In this document: piece after piece, positions 50,401-62,362 of the stretch
How positions within the stretch are numbered: position 1 is the first letter of the stretch
Layout of the letters: the number at the start of each line of letters is the position of its first letter
Source of the DNA: Gavia stellata
Taxonomy: Eukaryota; Chordata; Aves; Gaviiformes; Gaviidae
Length of the DNA: 64,000 nucleotides
Reading direction: 5' to 3'
Assembly: GCF_030936135.1 (NCBI RefSeq)
Contig: NC_082595.1
Span: 11,198,430 to 11,262,429, forward strand
The notes under the pieces: model-generated
Told to the model about the DNA's origin: nothing
What the model saw: only the letters and a program-made list of their open reading frames with translations
Database searches by the model: none
Translations under genes and position numbers: made by a program

Positions 50401-51854
50401 TGCTCAGTAGCATTGACCAGGAATATGCTATCCTGTAGTAACTCTGGCATTTTAAATTGAGGACTCCTTAGTTGGGAATTTTGTCATCACTTTTCTACAC
50501 AGATGAGCTGTAAGAACCACTGAAATTAAAAACATTGCAACCGAACGATTATTTTAAGTAACAGAAATTGGTAGCGTGACAAATTAAGAGATAAACCCAG
50601 AAAACTAATTATCATAAAAGAAAAAGATTAAATCCTGGAATATGCCCGTGACATTTCAGATAACTTATGTGGGAACAGCAAGAAGCACAGTGAATTCACC
50701 ATTGGCCACTACTCCCTGTGAGACATGGAGAGTACCAATAAGGCAGGAGGTTAGAGCTACCAGAAAGAAACCAAACACAAAAATGACAAAATATAAAAAG
50801 CAATGCCAGCACATCAAATTCAAGCACAGTTACCTGTAAGAAGGTTTCCTCAGGGCATTTCATAAAACACATTTAGCATTTTAACACTCCTTTTCTCTGT
50901 TTGAAAACTTGAACATTAAGAAATTTGTCAGACAATATTCAAGGCAAACTTCTACCTGACTTGAGCACACCGGTAGTCTCAGACACTTGATCAACCCTTC
51001 AAAGCTGCTGTGTATAAATTACTGTGTGATAGTTACCTCATGAGTTTTCCCTCGTTTATAGTAAGTAAAAGGAAAAATGGCAGAGTCATTTTAGTTTAAG
51101 GTTTTGTGTGTTTATAAACACATGTATCTATTTGGATCATAGTTACGTCAGCGCTAATATTCAATGCCTACTTAATGTTCTGCTTTTACCTAAAACTGTA
51201 GCTTAATATTGGTTTAATGAAAAGGTATGTTTTCAGCTCATTTTAATTAAGCAAATGCAGTAATGACCATGTGAGCACTCCTACTCTAGCTCAGTAAAAC
51301 TGATGCCAACAATGGCATAAGCAAACCTATTTCTAATCTGTTCAGGGTAAACTGAAATACTCAGTCAGCCTCTCTTTACAACAGCTCTGGGACTGTGATT
51401 AAAGCTTCTTCAAAACCAAGTACCTGACTACACTCATAAAATAAAGCTGGTTCATCTTCATTACCTGAAATTAGCCTATGGTAAAATGATGCCAGGCAAG
51501 TATTTTACCCTTCTCCTTTAGTCAACAGGAAAACAGTTGTATTCAAACCAATTCTACGTGGGAAGATATTTCAATGAATTTGAAATGGAAACTTTGACCT
51601 TGAAATGACCCCATTGTAACTGGAGCCAGACTAAGATTTTAATGAAATATAAATACTGCATTTCTGCAGCATCACTAGGTTACCTAACCTGAGCATGCGG
51701 GCATACTGGGAAGCATCCAGTAAGAATTATAAGAGACCTGGAGACAACATAAAAGAAAGACTGACAGAAAGACACATGGGAAAAATAATAGAGGGGTGCA
51801 GTTGAACCTGTAAAAGGCCACCTAAAACCAGAAGGAAATAAACCATCCCCTCAG
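47462..51854. other. Anonymous non-coding DNA
   Basis: No gene or recognisable repeat is visible. The sequence is AT-rich with ATTA words, for example 47800-47870, where a conserved regulatory element would be plausible but cannot be tested here. An A15 run lies near 49411. Confidence 0.6.
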
Positions 51855-52059
51855 TTTGTAGTGGCCAGGGAAGGAGAAGACTTCCTTGTGTCAGCAAAGC
51901 TCGGGTTGCCTGACAGGGATGCTAGGAAGGGCAGGCTCTGGCAACCTGAAGAGCAGTCTGGAAGCCCAGCGCTGGAGGGCTGCGGGAGTACCTCGTACAT
52001 ACAAGTACCCGTCCCAAGTTACATAGGTATAGAACGCGTATGCTGCCTTGGGGCAGCAG
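51855..52059 (+). other. Candidate exon in a CpG-enriched patch (unrecognised)
   Basis: A 205-base block lies between an acceptor-like CCATCCCCTCAG (ending 51854) and a donor-like CAG|GTAACA (GT at 52060). A plus frame containing GTG at 51861 is open across the whole block. Around eight CpGs occur in about 200 bases, far more than in neighbouring DNA. The minus strand is also open for 80 codons over nearly the same interval, so strand and coding status cannot be decided. It may be an exon, a small CpG-rich regulatory element or part of an old insertion. Confidence 0.2.
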
Positions 52060-55000
52060 GTAACAAGAACGTCTGCCTGAAGGTCCTGCCTGGGCCTACT
52101 TAGCCAACTCCACCTGTGACACAGAGAGAGCACACACAGTTATAACCATCTACTCAATGCATGTTTTCAATTACATTTTCTAGGGTATGATGGAGTGTCT
52201 GCACTGAATTCAGGTCTCCCTCTCCTCGCCCGACACATTCATGTACAACAAGGAGGAAAATAACACATGTTCAATCTGCAGAGTCACAGACTGGTAAATC
52301 CAGTGAACGAGTGAAATGGTTCTATTGGTTCACTGTTTTCCAGAGATTTTCAATGACAAGGGCAGCATAGTTTCACATAGGAAAATTGTCGTAATTATTA
52401 CAACACCAAGGCAGTGAATGAAGGAAACCGAATTACCATACTTCACATGTATAAGCTTCCAGAAGTCTTTTAGTAAGGTGATTCACAAGAAGGTACTGAA
52501 GAACACCAAGTTGTCCCGTAGAAAACCAAAATATTTTGAAAACAGAAAGAACTGTCCAGAGACAGAATGCAAATAGGGAAGATCAATTCCTTTCTGTGAA
52601 AACTAGCAAGCTGGGGGGGCCTGAAGATTTCACATTGGTGCTCTTTGCTTCAATAAAACAATCTGGGAATTCAGTGATGAGTGAGATAGATAATTTCAGG
52701 TGCCATGAAGTTATCAGCTTCTTCATGGAGCCAGCAAAGGACTAATGAAGATCTGGTATTTCTTACACAGTGGAGAAACCTGCTCAGTTCCCTGCAGGAG
52801 TAGGGTGAATGATGAAAGTAATGTAAAGCACTAACGCCATCTTCAACAGATACTATACCAATTCAGCACTCAACAGAGTTAAAAATTTGGGTACGGTGTC
52901 TGCAGTTCACACAAAAATCCTCCCTGTTCCTGTAATATCTATAGATATTTGGTAACACCTTTGTGAATATAATTTATTTTACTGAAATCTCCTTTTGTGC
53001 TTCTTAAATCCCATTACTGATTTACTTCCTCCTGAATACATTATCCAAAAAAATAATGCTAGCAGTGCCAAATACATCATTGCATTAATCATTTGTATGC
53101 TACTCAGTCTCCTCAGGCAGTTATCTGCTCTTCAATGTCCTCAAATTATTCTCCTATATCAAGCCACAACATTGGGATTGTAGGGGGGGTGACCCACAAA
53201 CCCCATGATATCCTAAATGGTCACTGAGCTGTGACAGTTATTGCAGAGCAATCTTACTGTCAGTCTACCAGTCAGCCAAGAGTGATAGGCTGCCCATCAC
53301 ACATCCTCTAGCCCAGAGTGAATTCTGATGTCTTTCAATGACCACCAGTAAAATCCGAAACTGTGAAAAGGAACGATCTGAGTTAACAGAAATAAAAGCA
53401 GTCACAAAAACAGTCAAGCATTTAATTCTTCCCTGGAAAAGACTAAGAAAAATAATTTAAAAGGACAAAAATATGACCAAAAGAACAAAATAAGGGCAAC
53501 GTGCTTACTTTCATGCCTTGGAAGCACACTGTGTGCTAAACACAAAGCCTCGCTAATGCCTTATGGTATTTCAGCAAAATGTAAGTGTTGATGAAGTCAA
53601 ACTCGTGTATGTTTTCCTGGAGCCAGCTCTGCTAATAATAACAATAATAAAGGCTCTCCCCACCGGTTCTTTTGGGGCTTGGTTCGTTTGTTTGGTGAGG
53701 GGATTAGGGAAAGAACATACAGAAAGGGATATTGCCAGGGACAGTACGTATTTGTAAAAATTTGGGATGGCTGAATATGATTTGGGTTTTATTCCAGATT
53801 ACACTATTTTGTAGGAAAGGACAAATTTTTTGATCCTTTCTAAGGGTTTTGTATTCTTTCTAAGGTAAATGAAAGAGAAATACAGCCAAAAGGTGTTATA
53901 CTTTATGATGTTTCACTTCAAAATGGTGCACGTAGCAGAGAACCAAGTCACCCTACACGTGATAAATGAGTATTTTTTGGTTTAGAAATAAAGTAAAAGA
54001 ACAAATGGTCAGGCTTAGCACAGCCAGAGTAGGTGGACTTTACATCTTTGCTAGACCTTAGCTGGACTTTATTAAACTACGGTAGAGTCTACTGCATTCT
54101 GCAGTCTCTAGCCTGCTGACAGCTGTTGTGGGTTATCAATTTCAGCAGAAACTGGAAGAGCTTTACAGCTGCTTTATCCTCTACCAGCAATGAAAGAGTT
54201 GTCTTCATTACTGGAGAGTCCAAAGAGCTATTTCTCTCCTGTCCACCCAACTTCTTTTGAGAGAATCAACTTTGACAAGAAAACAGCCTGTCTGTTTCCA
54301 GCTGTAATGGACACGAGAGCTTTGATTGCTGAAGCAACTTCCGCAGGCTGGGTACATTCTCTAGCTGACATTAACAGTGATCAGAAAAGATTCAGTTTAC
54401 ACTTCAAATAAGAATCAGCATGCATGCAGTTCATAAGTCGCATTAATGCACCCTGTGCTTTGGCCTCTCAGTTCATACAACACAAACAAGGGCTATTGTT
54501 CAACATCAAACCCAGTATTAACCTGAACTAAAGCTTTTACCACCAAAAGCGGTCTTTCAAACAAAGTGTTCTTGGAAATCTATTGGATTTGTTAACGGGA
54601 ATTCATGGTTATGTGCTGTTATACATATTGAAAAGGATTAAACTACGAACTGCCTTGATGCACCTCCTCAAGACTGGCCCCACAATCCTGCAGCCTTGGA
54701 AGATGTCCTTTCCAGGTGACGGTCAGCTATCAAGAGAGAGCTGCCAGCAAAGCCAGTCAGAACAGCCACAATGATTGAAAGTGTTGAAGAAGAAAAGAAG
54801 AAAAGAAAAAGAAAGAAGAATCCTTTTAAAACTTGGAGGAGAGGGCATGGACAAGAATTCGGACAAAGTCAGAACAGCACTTTCTTCGATATATTAGTAT
54901 CTCAGACGGCAGATGCCAATAATTTCACAGATTTAGATCTTCACCAGAGGCTCTGAAGTGCTCCTGGTAAGAAGCTGATTTGTACCTAACCCTTTAGACA

Positions 55001-58000
55001 GCATTAAAAAAAAAAAAAGAAAAATGCTCCTACCTCTACAGTTCATACTAGCTGTGTTACAGTGCCAAGGTCAGTTACCTTGCATAGGTTATCCTTGGCA
55101 GTTGTGTCAGTGCCAGCCACACAAGCTAAAGCAGCCACCCGTGAGATGTGAATCTGCAGTCTGCTTTTATAGATTGAAAGTGTTGGTCAATACTACACTT
55201 TCAAGTAGGTATAACTTATTCATTCAATGGAACGTGCTCTTGCAGTGAGTTGCTGCTCCCACTGGTATCTTGCACTGCATGATACACTGCCCATGTTCCT
55301 TGTGCTACTTCGCAGTGGGACTGTCTGCTTCACAAACCAGTCCAGTAGAAGGAACTGGACAACAGCTTTTCTACAAGCAAAGAAAGAGTGAGAGCCTATG
55401 CAAAAGCCATAGAGGAAATCTGCAAAGACAGAGTAGGCTTCAATGCAGGTCTCTCTTCAAGGTTTATTTTGCATGAATTTGCAGTGTGAAGAAATGCTTA
55501 GGCCAGACCTTTTTCTCGGCTGGATCTGCCTTGTTTTCATTTCTTTTATTCTGTCCTCCCTCGTAGTCATTGTCTTCTTTTAATCTCCACTGGAGCTTAA
55601 GAAGGAGCTGAGAATACAGCTCCATTCCTTCAGAGCAGCAGTCAAAAGAATACTAATTAGCTTTTGTCTTTTGTTGTTCTCACACTTTAGTTGTAGTTAA
55701 GCCAAAATATCTGACTCCTCTGTCAATAGCAGAAGAGGGCAGAGACCAAACACATATTTGTAAGATAAAGAAATAATGACTGCTTCCTCAGTTCCATAAA
55801 AGAAATTAAATCCTGCTGTTTCAGGGAGGTGTAACATTATGTCCTGCCCTATGCATGAGGGTATTCACCGTAGTCAAAGTCAGCAACACATTCACTGACC
55901 AGATTTTCAATGAGGCCCAAGTAGCTTTCATCCCTGCCAAGAGCTTCCCCAACCCTACTAAAAGAGAAGTAAAAGGACCATGTTTATACAACCTTGCCTC
56001 TCTTAGCTTGCACTGCTCAGACTGAGGTGTGTACTGGCTCTCACTGTAACAAAAGCTTTTGCTGTCCTGCACTCTCCAGAGCTGGCCTGTTCTTTACACA
56101 TTTTTGCCCCGAGCATCTGGTATTGGGTGCTAGCTTGATACATGATACAGACCTTCGAGTGTGCCAGGACTGGCCAACGTGCTAAAACACAGTCCACATG
56201 ACAGTCTGCCACAATGCTGGAAGAATATTTGCACTTTTTAAAAGACTTTTGAGCGTCTTTAGCCACAGCTTGCTTGTAATACCTGATTTAGTCCCATCTA
56301 ACTAACGAATACTGCTTTCTCTGTTTCTCCTGCATGCTCATCCATCCAAGAAAAATGAAGACAGACCCTCAATGTCTAGGATGAAAGCCCTCCTCTCCCC
56401 TGGCAAGGTTAGCCATTATCAGTATATCACATGGCTGGTCTGCAACAAGATATTAATTATACAGCTCAAGTTATAACCATTAAGTTTTCAAGGAAGGAAG
56501 ATTTAGTGAATAGAGCTCATGATTCCTGATTTCTCCATCTACTTGTACCCTGACTTAACACGCAACATTGGCCAAATCACATTATGAGAGTTGTATTAAA
56601 CTGGGCACGATACTGTTTACACACCTCAGTGAGCACTATGAGGACTTTTGGCACAAGGACAAAAAAAGGGTTCTAAATACAGTAATCTGCTCTTGTAGAA
56701 TTATGAGTCAAATAATGTTAAAAGGCTCTTTGGGGGTTACTGATGGTTTTCCATCAGGGCTCTAGTGATGCTTTTCCTGTGAGGGTCTCAATGATCCTTC
56801 TTTTGGCTCTATGTGCCGACTTACAGGGGCACTTTGCTATATTAGTCATGCAGATCTCCTGTTATTTCTGATGAAGTGGTAATCAACCTGTGTAAGAAAA
56901 TGATGGAAAACAGAATCTCATTCTACTAGAACGCCTTTAGTAAGGCTAGGAATAAGATCAGCTAGAGGGAGACTGCTTTTGCAGGAAGTAATATCCAAAC
57001 CACCATGCAAATACTCCTTCTAGCACATCTGGGGTGTGATAAAAACTGAATCCCTAACTTTTTTCATACCTTTTATGCAATAGCTGTGGTCTCAAATGGC
57101 CAAACTATTGACAAGAGAAGGAGTGCAGTCTCCAAGCTTATTCCACTGCTAGAGCAGCCTGCAGACCCACCTTGATACTGCTGAGCTCCTGCTAAACAAC
57201 AGCAACTTTATCTGAACCCTTCTTCCCAGTTTGTATACCAAAGGCACAGAAAAAACTATCAGGTGGTAGAAACTCTTAGTTGCTCCTGACCTGGAAAAAA
57301 TTTGAACCTAAGCTAAGGCAAAAGACTGTACAAGCCATTACCAATTCTCTAGAGTTTTTCAGTCATTTCATTTTCCACATTTCTAATCAGTCTATACGTT
57401 GACTGATCTTAAACATTTAAACATGCTATTTGGGCAGAAATGAGCAAATTGTCTCAATATTGGAGTAAAAAAATAAGATATATACATGTTGGACTTCATC
57501 TGTAATGAACGGTGCCCATGTCTTGAAGATTATCTTGCTCCACATGTATGTTTTAATTTCTGATTTGCTACACTAAAATCACAACTGAGGCAGTTTTTAT
57601 ATACAGCAATTAAGGATTACATAAAACATTCCTAGCTGCATGCAACAGACATGATAGAAAAAAAGATCACTGTTATAAGCATTTTAAATCAGAAGTAATA
57701 TAGCAACTGGGACAATATTAAGATTTTCTGATATGCTGATTTTCAACTATTTACATCCAAACTATTTGTTAAATAGAAGATGCCTTCACTATAAATATTG
57801 CTAACAGACAGAGGGGTTGGCAAAGCATTATAGTCACAGTATTCAAGTTTAAAACATTTTCAATTATTTGAAAACTATTCCTCACTAGAGGATGCATATT
57901 AACCTGCAGGTAATGGAACAATATGCTTACATTTTTCTTTCAATGTTAAGAACTACTAAAGATGATGTATTTCCATCTGAACAATGCAACTACTTCAATA

Positions 58001-61000
58001 ACACTTTACTGCTATTTCTAAAGAGAAAAACAACCCTCTCCCACAACAATACTCCACACAAGTACCATGATTTGAGTTTTTGTCCAATCTAGGTGCAAGA
58101 TATATCTTTATTCAGACATAAAAGTCCCACCGTTAGGAGAATTTTTATGGATAATTTGTATTATAATACACAAGTCACTCTCCCAGGATTGCTTCAAAGC
58201 CTAAGTTAGAATTTGCACAAGGATTATTATATTTGATAGAAGGCTTAGCTGTGGGTCTAATAAAATCCACAGGAAAGAGGGCAGAACTAATAAAAATCAA
58301 TAGTTAACTGTTGTTACATGGTTAGGAGCATGGATGTTAACAATACAAAAAACCCTATCATGTTATTTATTGGTTTTCGCATGCAAGCTGCAAAAATAAG
58401 GAAGTAGCTTTAAAAAAAAAAATCAAAATAACTAACAAAATTAACAACAGAGCATATTTCCTCCTTAAGACACTTAAATACTTGTGTGCTACTCTGCAGC
58501 TACAAATGACTCACACCGATTACTGCTAACTAGTAGAATGGGCAGGAATACACAGATCTGTCAGCTTGACAGAGATTTGTGGAAAAAAAGACTCAGGTAT
58601 CTCAACAACTGTCAGAAATAAAACAGATCTTGTTAAAGCATGGAGGGCTAAGACATTTGTATCAGACTTTTAAACTAACCTACTAACAGTGAAAAATCAA
58701 CACCTAGGAAGGTATCCACAGCCTAACAAGTCACAGCTGGGTTATCACTACATGCTCTCCTTCTATTAGGAATTTTAGAAATAATAAGTGAGAAAAAGGG
58801 AAGATAAAATGGAAGACAGTTTATTAAATAAAAACTATTCTAATATTAGAAGTCCATTACTCTCTTGGAAGAAATGTTCTTGAGGAATTTCCCTGCTCTG
58901 AAATTTGTAATTATTTCACTACAGAATGAACAAAAGGCATCAGACATAATTTTTAACAATAACTGGGAATGTTTATGATGATCTCTGACTTTGCAGCCAG
59001 ATTTAAGATGTTAATATTTCTTGCATTCATTTAGTTGAGTATCTCAGCTACATACTGTCACTTACACACACACATACACGCACTAACAGAAAAATGTAGC
59101 AGCTCTAGGATTATTCAAGTTAAGTCTGGGAACTGTGCCATTTAGTACTCTAATTCTATCCGGTCTCACAGAGCTTAGGTAGACCTGGACCATGCACTTC
59201 AAAACCATGTATTCAAATGGTCATCAGAAGTCACACACATGATAGCACTGGAGAGCACCGTACCCCAGGGGTGCAGCCTCTGCAGCAGACAGAACTAAGG
59301 TTTTACAAGTTAGAGACAGACATCTCTCCATTTTCTCAGGGGAAGGCAGTGCCCAAAGACATCAGAAAAGTAGTAGAGCCACATTCCTCCCTGCTCATCC
59401 GTCCTTCAAAGGTGCCACACTAGATAGGCGAGACTATCAATAGAGTGGTATAACACTGAGCAAAAAATCCCAACTGTTTAGGAAGCAGACACACTTCTGC
59501 CCTGATGGTGCTTCCTTAGGGACATCAGAGCTAAGTTTGCCCCACTGTATGATGCCACTTCTCATAGGGTTTGATCAAGCCCACATAAAGTTTGATATAT
59601 TCCAAGCTGGGCATGAACTTAAATCCCAACTCTGCACAGTTTCAGAGCTTTGTGGGCTGGGACCGAGTGCACTAAGAAAACATGCCACAGCGTGTAATTT
59701 AGTAAGAAAGGTAATGATGGAAGCTAGAAGACATTTCACAGAACTGTCAGCATTTATGAGGGTGTAAGTCTATAAATTTTATCAAATATGGGTACAATGT
59801 TTTGCTCTCTCCCTCTCAAAAAAAACCCCAAACCCAAAACCCTACCCAAAAAACCAACAGTCAAGACAATGAGACAAGGCCTAATCAAATCAGTTGAGTT
59901 TTTGCAGGATTCTTGTACTTTTAGTTTTCCTGTTCTTTAAAGCAGTGGCTATTTAAGGATGGTTGAAATAAATTCATTCAGAGATAAAAAGAAAGATGCT
60001 AAAATAGTCTGAGACAACTATCTTTGTTTGTGAACCTAGACAGAATTATAGACAAAACAGCATTAGTGTAAAAATGCTGCCTACTTATGTGGCAGAACTG
60101 TGCTATAGTGTAGAGTAAAAGCTCCTGTCAAGCTTCCTCGGTGAGAAAAATAAGCTCTTAACTGCTTTTCGTTCCTCTTGCACAGGCAACACATCTCTTA
60201 GAAGCGGATCTGCCCATGCACCTTCACAACAGAATTGTTAAAAACATCTCTGACTTTGCTGTTAGAGATGCAAAAGCCAGAATGAACACAGCTTGAATTT
60301 CTGATCTCAAGCTGATACGCAGGGCTAGCATTTGGAAAAAAGGTGACTTTTTTCTCCTATAAGCTGAGAAAATTTGATCTAGCAGGCTCCAAGTGGCAGT
60401 AATTGTGGAACCCCACAATGTTGTTTTAACATCACTTTTCAGGAAATAAACAACTTAGAAAGTTGTCATGAAAGTCTCAATGATTGCAAAGCTAAATACA
60501 GCTGGTGTTCCAGTTCCTGCTGTTAGATGGTTACTTTCTGTATTTGGGAACTGTTCTCTCAATGAGCATTTGAAAAAAGTGACAGTCAGGACTAGCTCAA
60601 ATCTGAAGACAGACAAAAGGAGCTGACAGAAGGAAGAAATGGGATTCAATGATGAGAAAGAAGTAGCAGCTACAAGACTCCTGGAAGTTTCTGAATAAGG
60701 GAAAAGAAAAAGATTGCATCATTCTTCAGAGAACTTTTCTCAATGGTTGTAAGTCTTAGCTGAAATTATGGCTCTAACTAATGAGTTACATACATGCCAC
60801 CACATCCATGAGTTCATTTATGTATAAATATCCCAATAAGCATAGTGACATGCTTATAGTATAAAACAAGTATATAGTGTAAAAAAGGTAAAAAATACCA
60901 ATTTAAGTATTTTACACCAGGCTATGTTACTGTGAGTCACTGTGAGACTTCTGCTGTGTATGGCAAAAAAACAGGGAATGAAAAGGCAAAACTGTGAGTG

Positions 61001-61740
61001 TCCTCTGCCCTCCTAAGGTTGTTGGCTGAGCTATTTTGCACGGCAAGAGCCAGCAAGTGCACTGGCAAGGAAGAGAAACAGTCATGGTCAGTGTGGGTCC
61101 CTACACTTCTTCCTCTGCAAGATACGGCCAAAATTATATCTCTCCCCTCAACACTGAGGATGAGAAGGGCCTGGAGTGAAAAAGAAAGCTAATGGTCCTC
61201 AAAAATTACTCTTGCTGGTCATGCATGACAAAAAAGATCTGGCATAACCACAGCCACACTCCCACCTTCCAGTGTCACTTCTGGGAGCAACAACACTGGT
61301 CCCTCTGACAGCCCTCAGCCCCAGTCCCTGCTGGTTAATCTACAACTCACAGGGGAAATGAGGAACACTATTCCTGTCTTGTTAGTAATTCCCAAAAAGA
61401 GTTTCAAGAAAACGTGGTTCCAAGGGTATTCCTACATGGCCTTTTGATGTGTCTGTCATTGTACTTTATCTGCATAAGGACCCAAAACATTTTAGAGGTG
61501 TTACAAGATTATTTTTTTAAAAAAGTTCTCCCATGAATTTTAAAACCATTCCCACCCTCTTACTTCTTTGCTGAGCTCTGCTATAAGAATTACAAGCTGA
61601 ATTACATGTTGACAAGCAGTCATGAGGTGATGGCAATTTTAAGCTTTTTGAAACAAAAAGTAGTTTTGTATTTTACGTTCACGCTATGTTTAAGACATAA
61701 AGAGTCCACACATTCAAACTAAATCATTCTCTGAAAGACT
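52060..61740. other. Anonymous non-coding DNA
   Basis: About 9.7 kb has no recognisable gene. A polypurine patch lies at 54785-54830 (A/G-rich, giving a lysine-rich frame), an A-rich run near 55005-55024 and a short CA repeat near 59064-59075. Short open frames on both strands look accidental. If the terminal exon proposed at 61.8 kb is real, this stretch could be its upstream intron. Confidence 0.55.
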
Positions 61741-61947
61741 ATGCTAAAACAGCACGTACTGATCTGCTACGCTAGCAGAACGCGCATGTTTGGTGGTATC
61801 ATTCATTCCAGCTTCCACACTAAGCACATTGCTACCAGCAAGGTTACATCTGTAACGTGGACTTGGCCAACCCACTACACCAACTGCTCATCGGACCATT
61901 CTACACTTTACCGGCATCATTACAATGATAAGAAAAAGGTTGTATGA
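61741..61947 (+). CDS. Candidate terminal coding exon, unknown product
   Basis: A 68-codon frame from ATG at 61741 to TGA at 61945-61947 is open upstream only to a TGA at 61732. It may be the 3' end of a spliced gene, with acceptor candidates at CTCTGAAAG (ending 61737) and, better, ATTCATTCCAG (ending 61811). The predicted tail contains TSVTWTWPTHYTNCSS and ends in a basic HYNDKKKVV-type C-terminus. CpGs are frequent (about seven in 180 bases) and third codon positions are more GC-rich than the AT-rich flanks, both coding-like signs. A well-formed poly(A) site follows about 265 bases after the stop. I do not recognise the protein. A stand-alone small ORF or chance are alternatives. Confidence 0.35.
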   Translation: MLKQHVLICYASRTRMFGGIIHSSFHTKHIATSKVTSVTWTWPTHYTNCSSDHSTLYRHHYNDKKKVV

Positions 61948-62235
61948 ACCTTGCCCAAATCACTGAAAATCTGGAGGCATTTTGCCTGTGATCAGCAAAG
62001 CTCATTAAGTAGCAAACTTGCCTTTTTATAAAAGTGCTGTAGATTGCCAAGAAGACAGCATGATATAGGAACAACTCCCCGTTTTCTATGTGCAGTGTAG
62101 TTTACCTAGTTCTGTAAGTCATGTATTACATAATGTACAACCGTGAACTCTGTACATGCAGTCATCGTGTAGATTCTCCTGCATTTTTGTACTTGTACAT
62201 GCCATATGTAAAATAAAGGCTTTAACATGGTATAC
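61948..62235 (+). other. Candidate 3' UTR
   Basis: This stretch runs from the TGA at 61945-61947 to a likely cleavage zone about 15-20 bases after the AATAAA at 62212. It keeps a CpG level slightly above the flanks and has several TGTA words, the CFIm-binding motif common before cleavage sites. The assignment depends on the preceding frame being a real exon. Confidence 0.35.
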
Positions 62236-62254
62236 GAGATGTAGGTTCTTTGTG
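62194..62254 (+). terminator. Polyadenylation site
   Basis: Vertebrate poly(A) parts occur in the expected order. TGTA words lie at about 62189, 62194 and 62207, the canonical AATAAA is at 62212-62217, and a GT-rich downstream element (TGTAGGTTCTTTGTG) lies at about 62240-62254. Cleavage would be expected near 62230-62240. It supports a plus-strand transcript ending here. Confidence 0.5.
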
Positions 62255-62261
62255 ACCGATT

Positions 62262-62362
62262 CTGACCCTACAATCATATCGATCCCGGCAAACATGTCTG
62301 CACATGCTCTGGGACTTTCTAGATAGAAGGATCTTTCCGCATTGATATGATTGCAGGATCAG
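62262..62362. repeat. Inverted repeat with 22-bp arms, likely palindromic element fossil
   Basis: The arm 62262-62283 (CTGACCCTACAATCATATC...) is complementary to 62341-62362 at 19 of 22 positions. One of the three mismatches is a G-T wobble. The arms enclose a 57-base loop. The GATCCTGCA/TTGCAGGATCAGG words recall a palindromic, MITE-like ancient repeat I remember from sauropsid genomes. The name and identity are uncertain. Confidence 0.45.

Noticed and set aside
55000..55024. A-rich run as a retroposed gene tail
   Set aside because: No upstream gene-like sequence or flanking direct repeat. A simple A run is common in this DNA.
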